Program-made: the position numbers and the translations under genes | In this document: in pieces, positions 8,404 to 17,391 of the stretch | Numbering within the stretch: the stretch's first letter is position 1 | How the letters are laid out: each line of letters opens with the position of its first letter | Origin: Chloroflexota bacterium | GTDB taxonomy: Bacteria; Chloroflexota; Anaerolineae; J102 | DNA: 64,000 nucleotides | Direction: 5' to 3' | NCBI GenBank assembly: GCA_029782215.1 | Contig: JAKOVD010000032.1 | Coordinates: 124,001 to 188,000 of the forward strand | The notes under the pieces: model-generated | The model's database searches: none | What the model saw: only the letters and a program-made list of their open reading frames with translations | Told to the model about the DNA's origin: nothing

Positions 8404-9591
8404 TCATCTTGCTCCGCGGGAGAGATAGGGCGCCGTCTGTTCGATGATCTCGGCGGCGCGCTCATAGTAGGTATGTTCGCTCAGGGTACGCTGCTGACCA
8501 TGCTGTGCAATGGCCGCGCGCGCGGTTTCGTGGCTGAGGTAGTATTGCATCTTGCTCACGCAGTCCTCAGCGGACTCGTAGGCGACGACTTCGGAGTCGA
8601 GGCGAAAGAAATCAGACAGGTTCGGTTGGGCCTCGGTCATGAGCATGGCGCCGGAACCCGTTGCCTCAAACATGCGCATCACGGAGGCATAGCGGCCTGC
8701 CATTTCAGGATGCGCGTTCAGCACGATGCGGGAACGGCGGTAGACATCATACATCGCCAGTCCATAGACGGGTTCATGCAGGTGTCGCCGGATCGCTTCC
8801 GGCAGGGAATCGGCGCGATGGCCGCTGTCAAAGGAGAGCCAGATGTCCACCACACCGGTCTCGGCGAGAGCATTCAACCACTGCAGCCGCCCTACGTTCG
8901 TGGCGGCGACCGAGCCAATGAACACTGCTTCGTACCTCGGCTCGTCCACGGCGCCGAAACGCTGCCGGCACCTTTCGAGGAAGGCCGGTTCGAAAGCCAG
9001 CGGCAAGTAGACGCTGGGCAGCCCGCACTCGTTGAAGAAACTTACGAAGTGAGGATAGGCGCTGAAGATGAGGTCATAGACCTGATAAAAGTCGAGGTAG
9101 GCAGGAAAGCGGCTGGCGATCTGGGCGACCACGGCCCCGCAGTAGGAATGAGCCTCCCGGATCGTGCTCGTTGCCAGGGGAACCTGGAGCTGGACGAGCA
9201 GGATGTCAGGGCGGAGCGCCTTCACCTGGGCAAGAAAGACCTGGTTGAGCAGGCTCCTCTGCCTCTGCAAGAGCAGCCCGCGGACAACACCTATCCCTTT
9301 TGTTGCCTTCTCCCCTTGCCGGAGCAGGTCCCAGGTGCGGACGACATCCCTCATGCCGTGCTCAGCCGCCCACTGGCGTGCCAGGCCGGGCTCATTCACC
9401 AGCACCGTGTCAGCCTCATGCCCTAGCTTGCGGAACTCCAGGGCATAGGCATCGCTCCAGGCGAAGCTCTCGAACAGCAGCGCGTCGAGCTGCTCACGGT
9501 AAGGTTGCCGCTGCAGATCAGGCTGGCGCCTGCGAACCTGGGCGACAAAGCCAGGGGAAATGCTGTTGGCAACAAGGACTCGCAACGACAT
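8404..9591 (-). CDS. CgeB-like glycosyltransferase (GT-B, Glyco_trans_1_2 type)
   Basis: 395 residues. The C-terminal half reads GRYASVMRMFEATGSGAMLM and then a segment on a Tyr-Glu-Ser-Ala 'loop then sentinel' pattern (VVAYESAEDCVSKMQYYLSH), matching the spore-maturation CgeB-type glycosyltransferase family. The N-terminal half (AWSDAYALEFRKLGHEADTV; PDILLVQLQ) is the usual Rossmann-like acceptor domain. Donor and acceptor are unknown. It follows a GT2 gene with a 12-base gap. Confidence 0.75.
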   Translation of the reverse strand: MSLRVLVANSISPGFVAQVRRRQPDLQRQPYREQLDALLFESFAWSDAYALEFRKLGHEADTVLVNEPGLARQWAAEHGMRDVVRTWDLLRQGEKATKGIGVVRGLLLQRQRSLLNQVFLAQVKALRPDILLVQLQVPLATSTIREAHSYCGAVVAQIASRFPAYLDFYQVYDLIFSAYPHFVSFFNECGLPSVYLPLAFEPAFLERCRQRFGAVDEPRYEAVFIGSVAATNVGRLQWLNALAETGVVDIWLSFDSGHRADSLPEAIRRHLHEPVYGLAMYDVYRRSRIVLNAHPEMAGRYASVMRMFEATGSGAMLMTEAQPNLSDFFRLDSEVVAYESAEDCVSKMQYYLSHETARAAIAQHGQQRTLSEHTYYERAAEIIEQTAPYLSRGAR

Positions 9592-9603
9592 GTTTGGAGG
9601 GGC

Positions 9604-10578
9604 CTATGCGGAGCGCTTCCTGGCCTGTTCCTGCGACCACCAGCGCATGCCCTTCACAAACCAGATCGGATGGCGCACAGCCTGGCCGGCAGCATAAGCA
9701 TAAGCCAAGGGCACACTCTGCTGCCGGCGTTTGCCATACTCGCGGCGCACCTGCCGCCAGAAGAAGGGCGGCATCTCGGCGGAAGTGAGAAAATGGGCAA
9801 AATCAGGGAAGAAGCGGGCGCTCTCGCGCGGGTAGATCTCCGGGTTGGTCTGCTGCTTGGTGTCGCCATGCAGCACCCGCACCGAGAACGGCTCACTGAC
9901 GTCGAGAGGATACAGCTTGTAGAAAGGAAGCCGCCGCGTGAACTCGGTGTCAAACACATAGGGCAGGTCCGCCCGGAACTCGCCCGTCAGGTCAAAGCAC
10001 GACCGCCGCCAGAAGCACGCTGGTTGGAAGGTGGGCCACCGGTCAATCCAATCGGCGCGATCTTTGGGCAGCGGCGGCATTTGCTTGGTGTAGAGGAACT
10101 TGCCATCCCCGTCCTCGTAGCGAATGACCCCGCTGATCCATCCGGATTGGGGATTCTCCACCAGGAGTTGGGCCACGCGGCGCAGGGCGCCCGGCAGATA
10201 GAAGTCATCGCTGTTGATGAAGGCGATGATGTCGCCCGTGCAGCGGCGCAGCCCCTTGTTGAGGGCATCCGCTTGATTCTTGTCGGGCTCGCTCACCCAG
10301 TAGGCCAGGTGCGGGGCATATTGCTCGATCAGCGCCACCGATCCATCTTTCGACCCACCGTCGATGATGATGTATTCCAGATTGGGGTAATGCTGGAGCA
10401 GCACCGAGCGCATGGTCTTTTCGAGAAAGGCGACGCGATTGAAGGTGGGTGTGATGATGCTGAACTTGGGCCAGTCCGCCAGCGTCGACCGCGCCGCGGC
10501 CTCTGATCCGTCATCGTTCCAGGGCCACCCGCCGGTGTTTGCCGTCGGAGGTAGCTGAGCCAGTGTCAGGTCAGTCAT
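9604..10578 (-). CDS. glycosyltransferase family 2
   Basis: 324 residues. A 38-residue N-terminal extension precedes the GT-A core: SIITPTFNR (40-48), IIDGGSKDGS (71-80), and the D-x-D equivalent NSDD (122-125). The core resembles the GT2 at 2034-2978 (both contain YWVSEPD followed by an Asn/Gln-rich helix). Paralogy, or the same sugar donor, is plausible. The start overlaps the upstream GT61 gene by 8 bases. Confidence 0.88.
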   Translation of the reverse strand: MTDLTLAQLPPTANTGGWPWNDDGSEAAARSTLADWPKFSIITPTFNRVAFLEKTMRSVLLQHYPNLEYIIIDGGSKDGSVALIEQYAPHLAYWVSEPDKNQADALNKGLRRCTGDIIAFINSDDFYLPGALRRVAQLLVENPQSGWISGVIRYEDGDGKFLYTKQMPPLPKDRADWIDRWPTFQPACFWRRSCFDLTGEFRADLPYVFDTEFTRRLPFYKLYPLDVSEPFSVRVLHGDTKQQTNPEIYPRESARFFPDFAHFLTSAEMPPFFWRQVRREYGKRRQQSVPLAYAYAAGQAVRHPIWFVKGMRWWSQEQARKRSA

Positions 10579-11725
10579 GAGCTTTTTTCTTCCCTATTCC
10601 GTGAGTCACGTGGTCAAGAGCAGCCAATACGGAGGGGATGTCGATGGCGAAGTCGCGACGCACGAAGCTCCGCTCCTTGGCCAATGGCCCCTCACCGGGC
10701 GATACCAGGGCCTGGTAGGACAAGCTCGCAACGTCGGATAGCTGCCAATAGACCTGGTTCACAAACGAGCGGTGCAAGAGCTCCACCACCCGCGTCCCGG
10801 GCCTGCAGAAGACCAGGTTCGCCAGCCCGGCGCCGTGCGGCGCCACCACGATCTCTGCTTCCGCAAAGGTCTGCACCTGGGTGGCAAAAGGAAGGCGCTC
10901 CAATTCAACAACCTCGAAGCCAAGGCGCACCAGCTCCGGCATCAGCTCGTTCTCATTGAGGAGCCGGCGCGAGCCAGCGCTGGCCCGCGAAACGTAGACA
11001 CGGCGGTGCTGTTGCTGTTCGCTCGCCACGAAACGTTGGCGCAGAAACTTGCACGCCTGCCTGGTAGGGTGCCCGGTCTGTCCCACCAACGACGGCACGA
11101 CCAGGACATCCGCCTGAAAGTAGCTCGACGGCAGCGCCTGCACAAGGGGCCGATCGAGGTTGAGGGCGCTGAGCGATTCACGCTGAAAGGGCTGGCGTGT
11201 GTCGCACAGAATCTGATCATAAGCCTGGTCAGACAGCAGCGCCAGGCGGGGGAGAACATCGAACAGCCAATGATAGTATTGGTGGCCCCCCCTGGACTGG
11301 ATCACCGCCAGACGCCCGTAAACGCGCTGCGGTCGCGGCAGCGCCGTCCGTTCCATCAGGTAGTGGTGTTCAAACGGTGTGCCAAAGTCGATGGACACGT
11401 CTTTGCAGACCGTCTTGCCATCCGGCGACAGCACAGCGCCGTCAGCGAAAACACGCCCTCCCGGCAGCTCAGCGACGAAAGTGGGGGGCACGGATTCTTC
11501 CGCGCGCTCAAGATAGAAGTGATCCAGCTCAGGCGAGAGACCGGGTGGAACCTGGTAGACATACCTGGATGCGGGAGACAGGCTGCGGAACACACCGCCG
11601 CACGCTGCGGCGACCGCCTCGGTTCCGGCGCATGCCGTCGGTGGAGCGACATACTGCGGCAAGACCCGTTTCAGGCGTCTGACAGCATCAAGTCCCGTCA
11701 TCTTGTTTTCGCCCTGAGATCGCAT
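10571..11725 (-). CDS. glycosyltransferase family 61-like protein (DUF563)
   Basis: 384 residues. The family signatures are YYHWLFDVLPRLALL (150-164) and APHGAGLANLVFCRPGTRVVEL (295-316). GT61 members transfer pentose or hexose residues in plant, animal and bacterial glycans. ATG codons at residues 1 and 9 (11725 and 11701) are both possible; neither has a strong Shine-Dalgarno sequence. The gap to the upstream kinase gene is 78 bases. Confidence 0.82.
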   Translation of the reverse strand: MRSQGENKMTGLDAVRRLKRVLPQYVAPPTACAGTEAVAAACGGVFRSLSPASRYVYQVPPGLSPELDHFYLERAEESVPPTFVAELPGGRVFADGAVLSPDGKTVCKDVSIDFGTPFEHHYLMERTALPRPQRVYGRLAVIQSRGGHQYYHWLFDVLPRLALLSDQAYDQILCDTRQPFQRESLSALNLDRPLVQALPSSYFQADVLVVPSLVGQTGHPTRQACKFLRQRFVASEQQQHRRVYVSRASAGSRRLLNENELMPELVRLGFEVVELERLPFATQVQTFAEAEIVVAPHGAGLANLVFCRPGTRVVELLHRSFVNQVYWQLSDVASLSYQALVSPGEGPLAKERSFVRRDFAIDIPSVLAALDHVTHGIGKKKAHD

Positions 11726-11803
11726 TGCAGGCCAAAGCGAAGCGGTGCGGGCAGCCGGGGAGGACCACTGCGCATAGGTTTCATGTTAGTTCGCCGTTGC
11801 TGC

Positions 11804-12820
11804 TCATCCACCGGCCAATTCATCACCCATCAGGGCAAGCCGGTTGCTCTGAAGCAGCTCAGTGCGGCTTGCCGTGGCTGTTCCCACTTTGCCGACCACG
11901 ATACCCGCCGCCGTCGTCGCCAGTTGTGCCGCCGTTGGCAGATCGGCGCCTGCCGCCAGTCCCAGGGCCACAGTGGCTGCCACTGTGTCGCCGGCGCCTG
12001 TGACATCATAAACGCGTCGGGCTGCGGCAGGGAACTGGATCGGCGCACCAGATGCCAGGTACAGGCTCATCCCTTCGGCGCCGCGCGTGACGAGCAATTC
12101 CGCGTCACCCACCTGGCGGCGCAGGTCCCCAACCATTTCGTCCAGCGGCGTTTCGATGTCTTCCGAGGCGGCTGCCACTTGCACCTCGTGCTCGTTTGGC
12201 GTGATGACGGTGGCGCCCCGGTACTTGCCAAAATGGCGGCCCTTGGGATCGACCACGACCGGCACCCGGTGCTGGATCGCGAGGCGGATGACGGATTGGC
12301 AAACCTCTTCCGTCAGGACCCCTTTGGCATAGTCCGAAAGCAGACAGGCATCCGCCCCGGCAACATGCGTTTCACACCAGGCCACCAAAGCCGTTGCGAT
12401 CGCAGAGGAAATAGCCTCTGTGCTTTCCGAATCAATGCGCAGCATCTGCTGGCTGTGCCCCATGATGCGGCTCTTGACGGTTGTCGGCCTCATGGGGTCT
12501 CGCACCAGACCCGATACATCACTGACGCCGATAGACCGCAGGACGTCCTCCAGAGTCATGGCCATGCCATCAACGCCCACCACGCCCGCCAGCAGCGGCA
12601 CACCGTCAAGCGCAGCAAGGTTGGCAGCCACGTTGGCGGCGCCGCCCGAGCGATAGGTCAGCCGGCGTTTGAGCACGATTGGCACCGGCGCCTCAGGCGA
12701 GATACGCCGTACATCTCCCCAGACATACTCGTCCAGAATGATGTCGCCGACCACCAGCACACGACGACCGCCGAGACGACCGACGAGGTTCTCGAACTCC
12801 CCGGCGCTCAACACAGTCAC
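11804..12820 (-). CDS. hldE1 (rfaE1)-like: D-glycero-D-manno-heptose-7-phosphate kinase (HldE N-terminal domain equivalent)
   Basis: 338 residues from a GTG start at 12820, chosen because GGGGAGGAGG lies just upstream and GTGA overlaps the stop of the phosphatase gene by 4 bases. A longer frame to 12949 only overlaps that gene. It is a PfkB/ribokinase-fold enzyme with RSGGAANVAANL (57-68), the N-x-x-E signature in TPNEHE, and the catalytic GAGDT near 280. The fit to RfaE1 (VVVDPKGRHFGKYRG before the NEHE motif) points to phosphorylation of D,D-heptose 7-phosphate at O1. Unlike enterobacterial HldE it has no nucleotidyltransferase half; that domain is in the gene at 13365. Confidence 0.88.
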   Translation of the reverse strand: MTVLSAGEFENLVGRLGGRRVLVVGDIILDEYVWGDVRRISPEAPVPIVLKRRLTYRSGGAANVAANLAALDGVPLLAGVVGVDGMAMTLEDVLRSIGVSDVSGLVRDPMRPTTVKSRIMGHSQQMLRIDSESTEAISSAIATALVAWCETHVAGADACLLSDYAKGVLTEEVCQSVIRLAIQHRVPVVVDPKGRHFGKYRGATVITPNEHEVQVAAASEDIETPLDEMVGDLRRQVGDAELLVTRGAEGMSLYLASGAPIQFPAAARRVYDVTGAGDTVAATVALGLAAGADLPTAAQLATTAAGIVVGKVGTATASRTELLQSNRLALMGDELAGG

Positions 12821-13368
12821 GCCTCCTCCCCGCAGTGGGCAACGATCCAGCTCGCCGCGGCCAGGAGATCGGTGACAGCGGCATCGGCCATCACAGGTTG
12901 GGAGAACGAAGCCGCAGCGTTTCCTGCATCCAGCAGCACCGTGTGGCAACCGGCCCGGCTGCCGGCCTCAACGTCCGACGCCTTGTCCCCGACCATGTAG
13001 GAATGGACCAGGTCAAGGTCATGGTCGGCAGCGGCCGCCAGCAAGAGACCCGGCTCGGGCTTGCGACAGGCGCAAGCGGCCTCGGGTGCGTGCGGGCATA
13101 CGTAGACGGCGCCCAGGCGGGCATCGCCCGCGGCGAGCAGGTCCTGCAAACGCTCATTCACGACATCGACATCCGCTGCCGTGAAGTAGCCGCGGCCCAC
13201 GCCGGATTGGTTGGTCACCATCACCAACTCGAAGCGATGACTAGCCAGCAGCCGCAGAGCCGGAATCACGGCAGGCATGAGACTCACGCCCTGTGGCGAG
13301 GCCAGGTAGCCCATGTCTTCCATGAGCGTTCCATCCCGGTCCAGGAAGACGGCGCGCCGTCTGTTCAT
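12817..13368 (-). CDS. gmhB: D,D-heptose 1,7-bisphosphate 7-phosphatase
   Basis: 183 residues, the normal size for GmhB. HAD motif I is FLDRDGT (D10 nucleophile, D12), motif II is VTNQSG, and motif III/IV is GDKASD (127-132). A zinc-binding loop is formed by C91-P-H93 and C99-x-C101-R-K-P, diagnostic of the GmhB/HisB-N group. It removes the 7-phosphate before nucleotide activation. It overlaps both neighbours by 4 bases, so kinase, phosphatase and fusion enzyme are probably co-translated. Confidence 0.9.
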   Translation of the reverse strand: MNRRRAVFLDRDGTLMEDMGYLASPQGVSLMPAVIPALRLLASHRFELVMVTNQSGVGRGYFTAADVDVVNERLQDLLAAGDARLGAVYVCPHAPEAACACRKPEPGLLLAAAADHDLDLVHSYMVGDKASDVEAGSRAGCHTVLLDAGNAAASFSQPVMADAAVTDLLAAASWIVAHCGEEA

Positions 13369-14477
13369 GCCGAGGCCTCCACAACAGCCTGCTCCACCAA
13401 ATCGCAGATCGTGTGCAACAGCGACATATGAGCCTGCTGGATGAAAGGCGTGTGCTCAGACGGCACCGCCAGGCACAAGTCCACAATGTCGGACAAGGGA
13501 GAGGGTCTGCTGCCAGTGAGGCCCACCGTGTACAGACCGCCCTGCCTGGCGGCCTCGACAGCCGCCAGGACATTGGCTGAATGGCCGCTGGTGGACAGTG
13601 CAAACAGAACGTCGCCGGGCCGGCCCAACGCCTCAACCTGGCGCGAAAACACGTGGTCAAAGCCGTAGTCATTGCCCGCCGCCGTCAGCACCGAAGTATC
13701 TGTGGTAAGGGCGATACCGGCCAGGGCCCGCCGCTCCCGGCGAAAACGCACGGCCAGCTCCCCTGCCGCATGCTGGGCGTCGGCGGCGCTGCCGCCATTC
13801 CCGCAGAACAGCACTCTGCCGCTCGCCATGAGGGCGGCGGTGACAGCAGCGGCAGCCTGCTCGATCTCGGCATTGAGGCGATAGGCGGTCTGCCGCAGCA
13901 CATTGGATCCTGCCAGAAGCTGATCGATGATCAGGGACCGCCGATCGCCGGCGTCCTCCTGTGACCCCATGGCAGCGTCTGCGCGCGTCGTCGCTGCGAT
14001 TCGCTCCAGGAGTCTTGAGGTTGAGTAACCCTGGCTGAGGGGGAGGATACGAACCTCGCCGCCATGCTGTCGCACCGTTTCTGCTTCGGGCAGGGCCTCG
14101 GCGTCATAGTCCGCAGCTTTGCAGTGAATATCAGGCTGGATCTCCGCCAGTAGTGCCAGCGGGGTCTGCTCATCGAAGACCACCACGTGATCGACTGCCT
14201 TCAACGCCAACAGCATGGTCGCCCGCTCCTGTTCGGAAAAGAGAGGACGGCCAGGACCCTTGAGACGGTGCGTCGATGCATCGCTGTTGAGGCCCACGAT
14301 CAGCACATCGCCCAAAGCGCGGGCAGCCTCCAAAAACTCGACATGGCCGGGATGCAGCAGGTCGAAGCACCCGTTGGTGGTGACAACACGCTTCCCAGCC
14401 CGATGATAGCCGGCGCGAAGCTCGCGCAGGGCATCAGGTCCAACAATCCTGGTCTTGGCCAGCGGTGAATCGGTCAT
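13365..14477 (-). CDS. fusion: heptose-1-phosphate adenylyltransferase + sedoheptulose-7-phosphate isomerase (HldE-C/GmhA)
   Basis: 370 residues with two complete domains. Residues about 8-160 are a cytidylyltransferase-like domain with TNGCFDLLHPGH (34-45) and GPGRPLFSEQER, matching the RfaE domain II that makes ADP-heptose. Residues about 180-370 are a SIS domain of the GmhA type: CGNGGSAADAQHAAGEL (225-241), STSGHSAN (295-302), and His residues at 350 and 355. GmhA starts the pathway by isomerising sedoheptulose 7-phosphate. The first and last steps of ADP-heptose synthesis are therefore on one chain, whereas the classical fusion joins kinase and transferase. The frame is continuous and there is no sign of sequencing error. 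Confidence 0.9.
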   Translation of the reverse strand: MTDSPLAKTRIVGPDALRELRAGYHRAGKRVVTTNGCFDLLHPGHVEFLEAARALGDVLIVGLNSDASTHRLKGPGRPLFSEQERATMLLALKAVDHVVVFDEQTPLALLAEIQPDIHCKAADYDAEALPEAETVRQHGGEVRILPLSQGYSTSRLLERIAATTRADAAMGSQEDAGDRRSLIIDQLLAGSNVLRQTAYRLNAEIEQAAAAVTAALMASGRVLFCGNGGSAADAQHAAGELAVRFRRERRALAGIALTTDTSVLTAAGNDYGFDHVFSRQVEALGRPGDVLFALSTSGHSANVLAAVEAARQGGLYTVGLTGSRPSPLSDIVDLCLAVPSEHTPFIQQAHMSLLHTICDLVEQAVVEASA

Positions 14478-14478
14478 C

Positions 14479-15741
14479 TTAGGCCCTGCCTTGGGACTGA
14501 GAGGTGGTGGTGCGCGGTGTGTTTGCCGCCGCCAGGAGTTCAGCAGCGGCGTTCTTGACGTCCATTATCGTCACGGCCGTAATGCAATGCGGTTCTTTGG
14601 CGGTGCAGCGATCCCCGCAGGGAGCCAGCGGAGCAGCAGGCTGCAGAATACGGTTGGGCACACCCCGCGGACCAAAACGTACGGGCGAGTTAGGGCTTGC
14701 TGCGGTTGCGGTGGCCGGATGACATGAGATCTCCACCACAGCGGCCTTGGCAGCGGCGGCGAGGTGCATCGGGCCGGTGTCGCCACCGACATAGAGAGCG
14801 CAATGCTCAAGAAGCGCCGCCGTTTGGCGGAGTGTCAATTGGCCCGCAGCGTCGATGACGGGCGCATCCAGCATCACGACTAAAGCCTCGGCGGCAGAGC
14901 GGTCGGACGGCCCGCCAACAATGACAAGACAGACGCCGAATTCGGCCTGGAGCCAGCGTCCTACCTCCGCATACCGCTCAAGCGGCCAGGTGCGCCGCGG
15001 CTCCCCTGCACCCGGCGCCAGGGCCACTAATGACGCCTGCCCGTTCCAGCCGTGTTCCCGAAGGAAGGCGCTGACGTGCGCCCGATCCTCCGGCGCCAAC
15101 CACAGCTCGGGCGCTTCGTCGGCCACCTGGCCACCAAGCAGCTCGATCAGGCGAAGTCCATTCTCAAGTTCATGCCGGATGGTCGCATCCCGCACAGGCA
15201 TCGACAAGAACCCGTCAAGACCCATGGTGGGGTTGAACGGCGTTTGGGGTTCGGCGTAGCCGACGCGCCAGGGCGCTCCGCTGAAGTAGGCCACGACGGT
15301 GGCATTGTAGAGGTCGGTGTCGCTGCGCGGCAAAATGGCAAGGTCGAACCTGCGCATCCAGAGAGCGTTACGGGCAAGCGCCAGGGCATGGCGATAACGA
15401 CGCCACCACCACTTGTTGTCAGGACGGTTCCAGGAATACGTGAGCACCTCATCCACGTAGGGACACTCGCGGATGAGACTCACCACAGCCGGCTCCACCA
15501 ACACTGTCACCCAGGCGCCAGGCGCCAGGTTGCGGCGCAGCTCACGCAAGAACGGCGTCGTGAGCACCAAATCGCCAATGCGGTCAGGGCGAATGACCAA
15601 CACCCTGGTTACCGACGCGAGCGCAGGCGGCCCTAATCGGCTCCGGCGTCCGGCCAGGTAAAAAAAGCTCTCGCCCAACGCCAGGAGCGGTCGCCGCGGA
15701 GCCAGGGCGCGGTTGGCCCAAGCCTTCAAACGGAGCCACAT
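14479..15741 (-). CDS. glycosyltransferase family 9 (ADP-heptose transferase-like)
   Basis: 420 residues. A 45-residue N-terminal extension precedes VLVIRPDRIGDLVLTTPF, the GT9 start motif. The C-terminal domain has LAPGAGEPRRTWPLERYAEV and GGDTGPMHLAAAAKA, the ADP-heptose contact regions, and a Cys-containing tail (CGDRC...HC). Immediate linkage (1 base) to the ADP-heptose synthesis genes makes heptose the likely donor sugar. In Gram-negatives these enzymes build the lipopolysaccharide inner core. If the host lacks lipopolysaccharide, as generally accepted for Chloroflexota, the acceptor must be another glycan. Confidence 0.88.
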   Translation of the reverse strand: MWLRLKAWANRALAPRRPLLALGESFFYLAGRRSRLGPPALASVTRVLVIRPDRIGDLVLTTPFLRELRRNLAPGAWVTVLVEPAVVSLIRECPYVDEVLTYSWNRPDNKWWWRRYRHALALARNALWMRRFDLAILPRSDTDLYNATVVAYFSGAPWRVGYAEPQTPFNPTMGLDGFLSMPVRDATIRHELENGLRLIELLGGQVADEAPELWLAPEDRAHVSAFLREHGWNGQASLVALAPGAGEPRRTWPLERYAEVGRWLQAEFGVCLVIVGGPSDRSAAEALVVMLDAPVIDAAGQLTLRQTAALLEHCALYVGGDTGPMHLAAAAKAAVVEISCHPATATAASPNSPVRFGPRGVPNRILQPAAPLAPCGDRCTAKEPHCITAVTIMDVKNAAAELLAAANTPRTTTSQSQGRA

Positions 15742-15771
15742 AGGCGTCTCGAGGCCGACGGGCCATGCCGA

Positions 15772-17391
15772 TCAAAGATAGCCAAGGCTGCGCAGGCGCT
15801 GCTCCACAATAGCCTGTTCCTCCGCGCTGGTCGTGCGGGTTACCGTATGCTCTCCACTTTCATCGCTGATCACCACGGGGCGCGACATCACGGGATCGCC
15901 GGTGAAGAGATCGGCCAGGACCCGACCCTCCATGTAGGCAGGCACCGGCAAACCAAGGTAGTGCAGCAGGGTCGGGGCGACGTCGAGCAAGCTCGCTGCG
16001 ACATCCTCACGATGCTGGACCGTGGAACCAGCCCAGATGCAGATGCCCTGCAAGGCATGGGTGCCAATGTGGTAGCTCGACTCTTTGATCGTCAGGAATA
16101 GGGTTTGCGTGGGCAGGCCCGGGTCGATAGAGTAGTTCTCCGCCGGCACAACGACCAGATCGGGGCACGCCTGGCTTGTGCGGCGCCTGTAAACGTCGGC
16201 GGCGTCACGCACCTCGGCGACGACGGGATCATGGGTATCGGGATCGCGCACTGCCAAGAGCCCGGTGCGGATGAGCTCGCTTACCTTGCGCTTCTGTTCG
16301 GGACTGAGGCTCTTATGGAGGGTGATCAGGCCAAACTGCGTCTGCCAGGGCCCAGCCGTGCTAGCGGCCTGGGTTGCCTCGCCATCGTATTCGTAACTGT
16401 CGCGATATTTGGCTAGCGCCGCCGCCCGTGCCATGCCAAGCTTGCCAAAGGCAAGGGCGACTTGGCGTAGGCCAGCATTGCGTGACACGCGCTTCCTGAC
16501 CTCAACCTTCCAGGGCAACCGCAGCCAGCCTTGCTGATAGAGCCAGGCATTCAGATTGAGCACCTTACGGTGCGAGCGAAAGCCGTGGTCCGAAGCGACC
16601 AGGACGAGTGTGGATGCGGGCACCTGCTCGATCAGGCTGCCAACAGCAGCGTCCACCGCCTCGTAGAAGGCCGCCGCCACGTCGTGGAGGTCGGCACGGT
16701 AGAATGGGTGGTCTTCGAGCAGGTAACCCCATACGGCGTGCTGAAGCACATCAACGGCGTGAAGGTGCACCATGCAGACATCCCATTCCTGGGTTTGCAG
16801 CAGATGGCCTGCCGCCGTCTGGCGCTGCCGCACAAAGTCGATCATCTGGGACACGAAACGCCGTACGCTCTCTTCATCGGCCTGACCGCGCATCTCTGGA
16901 CCCTTGATGAACTTCCACCCTCCCACCAGATGGTCGAGTTCAGGACCGAGGGATGCCGGTGATGTCCAGCCGCCGGCGCCGGGCGTGTTGTAAGGGATGA
17001 AGACATCGCTGACCTGGCACCCCTCGAAATCTCGGAACGGATACGAAAGTGGAACGTCCACCAGCAGCACCCGCCTTCCCTGCTGGCCAAATCGTTCCCA
17101 CATCGTCTGGCACCCGATCGACTCCGAGCTCACGATGCGCCGCGTCGGCCACCCCTCCTCACTTACCTCCGTGAAGGCGAAAACGCCATGCACCGAAGGC
17201 TCCACTCCCGTCTGGAAGGTGACCCAGGCCGGCGGTGTAAGGGGAGGATAGGTCGACTGGAGGGCGCCGCTGGCGCCGCGATTCATCAGCTTGCGCAAAT
17301 GCGGCAGGCGCCCCTGAGCCAACAACGGCCGGAGGACGTTCCACGAGCCGCCGTCGAGGCTGATGATCAGAATCTTGCGTTCATCGGTCAT
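15772..17391 (-). CDS. alkaline-phosphatase-superfamily phosphodiesterase/nucleotide pyrophosphatase
   Basis: 539 residues. All expected metal and catalytic positions are visible: D13 in ISLDGG, nucleophile T52 in PPLTPPAW, D214 and H218 in VDVLQH, D268-H269 in SDHGF, and a late GTH. This fits an active two-metal hydrolase or phosphotransferase of the nucleotide pyrophosphatase/phosphodiesterase branch. No signal peptide is present, so it should act in the cytoplasm, perhaps on nucleotide sugars or lipid-phosphate intermediates. It directly follows a degenerate paralogue (17392-18807); the stop and start codons abut. Confidence 0.82.
   Translation of the reverse strand: MTDERKILIISLDGGSWNVLRPLLAQGRLPHLRKLMNRGASGALQSTYPPLTPPAWVTFQTGVEPSVHGVFAFTEVSEEGWPTRRIVSSESIGCQTMWERFGQQGRRVLLVDVPLSYPFRDFEGCQVSDVFIPYNTPGAGGWTSPASLGPELDHLVGGWKFIKGPEMRGQADEESVRRFVSQMIDFVRQRQTAAGHLLQTQEWDVCMVHLHAVDVLQHAVWGYLLEDHPFYRADLHDVAAAFYEAVDAAVGSLIEQVPASTLVLVASDHGFRSHRKVLNLNAWLYQQGWLRLPWKVEVRKRVSRNAGLRQVALAFGKLGMARAAALAKYRDSYEYDGEATQAASTAGPWQTQFGLITLHKSLSPEQKRKVSELIRTGLLAVRDPDTHDPVVAEVRDAADVYRRRTSQACPDLVVVPAENYSIDPGLPTQTLFLTIKESSYHIGTHALQGICIWAGSTVQHREDVAASLLDVAPTLLHYLGLPVPAYMEGRVLADLFTGDPVMSRPVVISDESGEHTVTRTTSAEEQAIVEQRLRSLGYL

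Noticed and set aside
10772-13000. 742-codon plus-strand open frame
   Set aside because: It is antisense to the GT61, heptose kinase and GmhB genes, whose motifs are intact. Composition is His/Arg/Gln-rich without domains, as expected of a shadow frame in GC-rich DNA.
13365-14477. Treating the isomerase/adenylyltransferase fusion as an assembly artefact
   Set aside because: The linker is continuous in frame, both domains are complete, and the flanking overlaps are normal for the locus.
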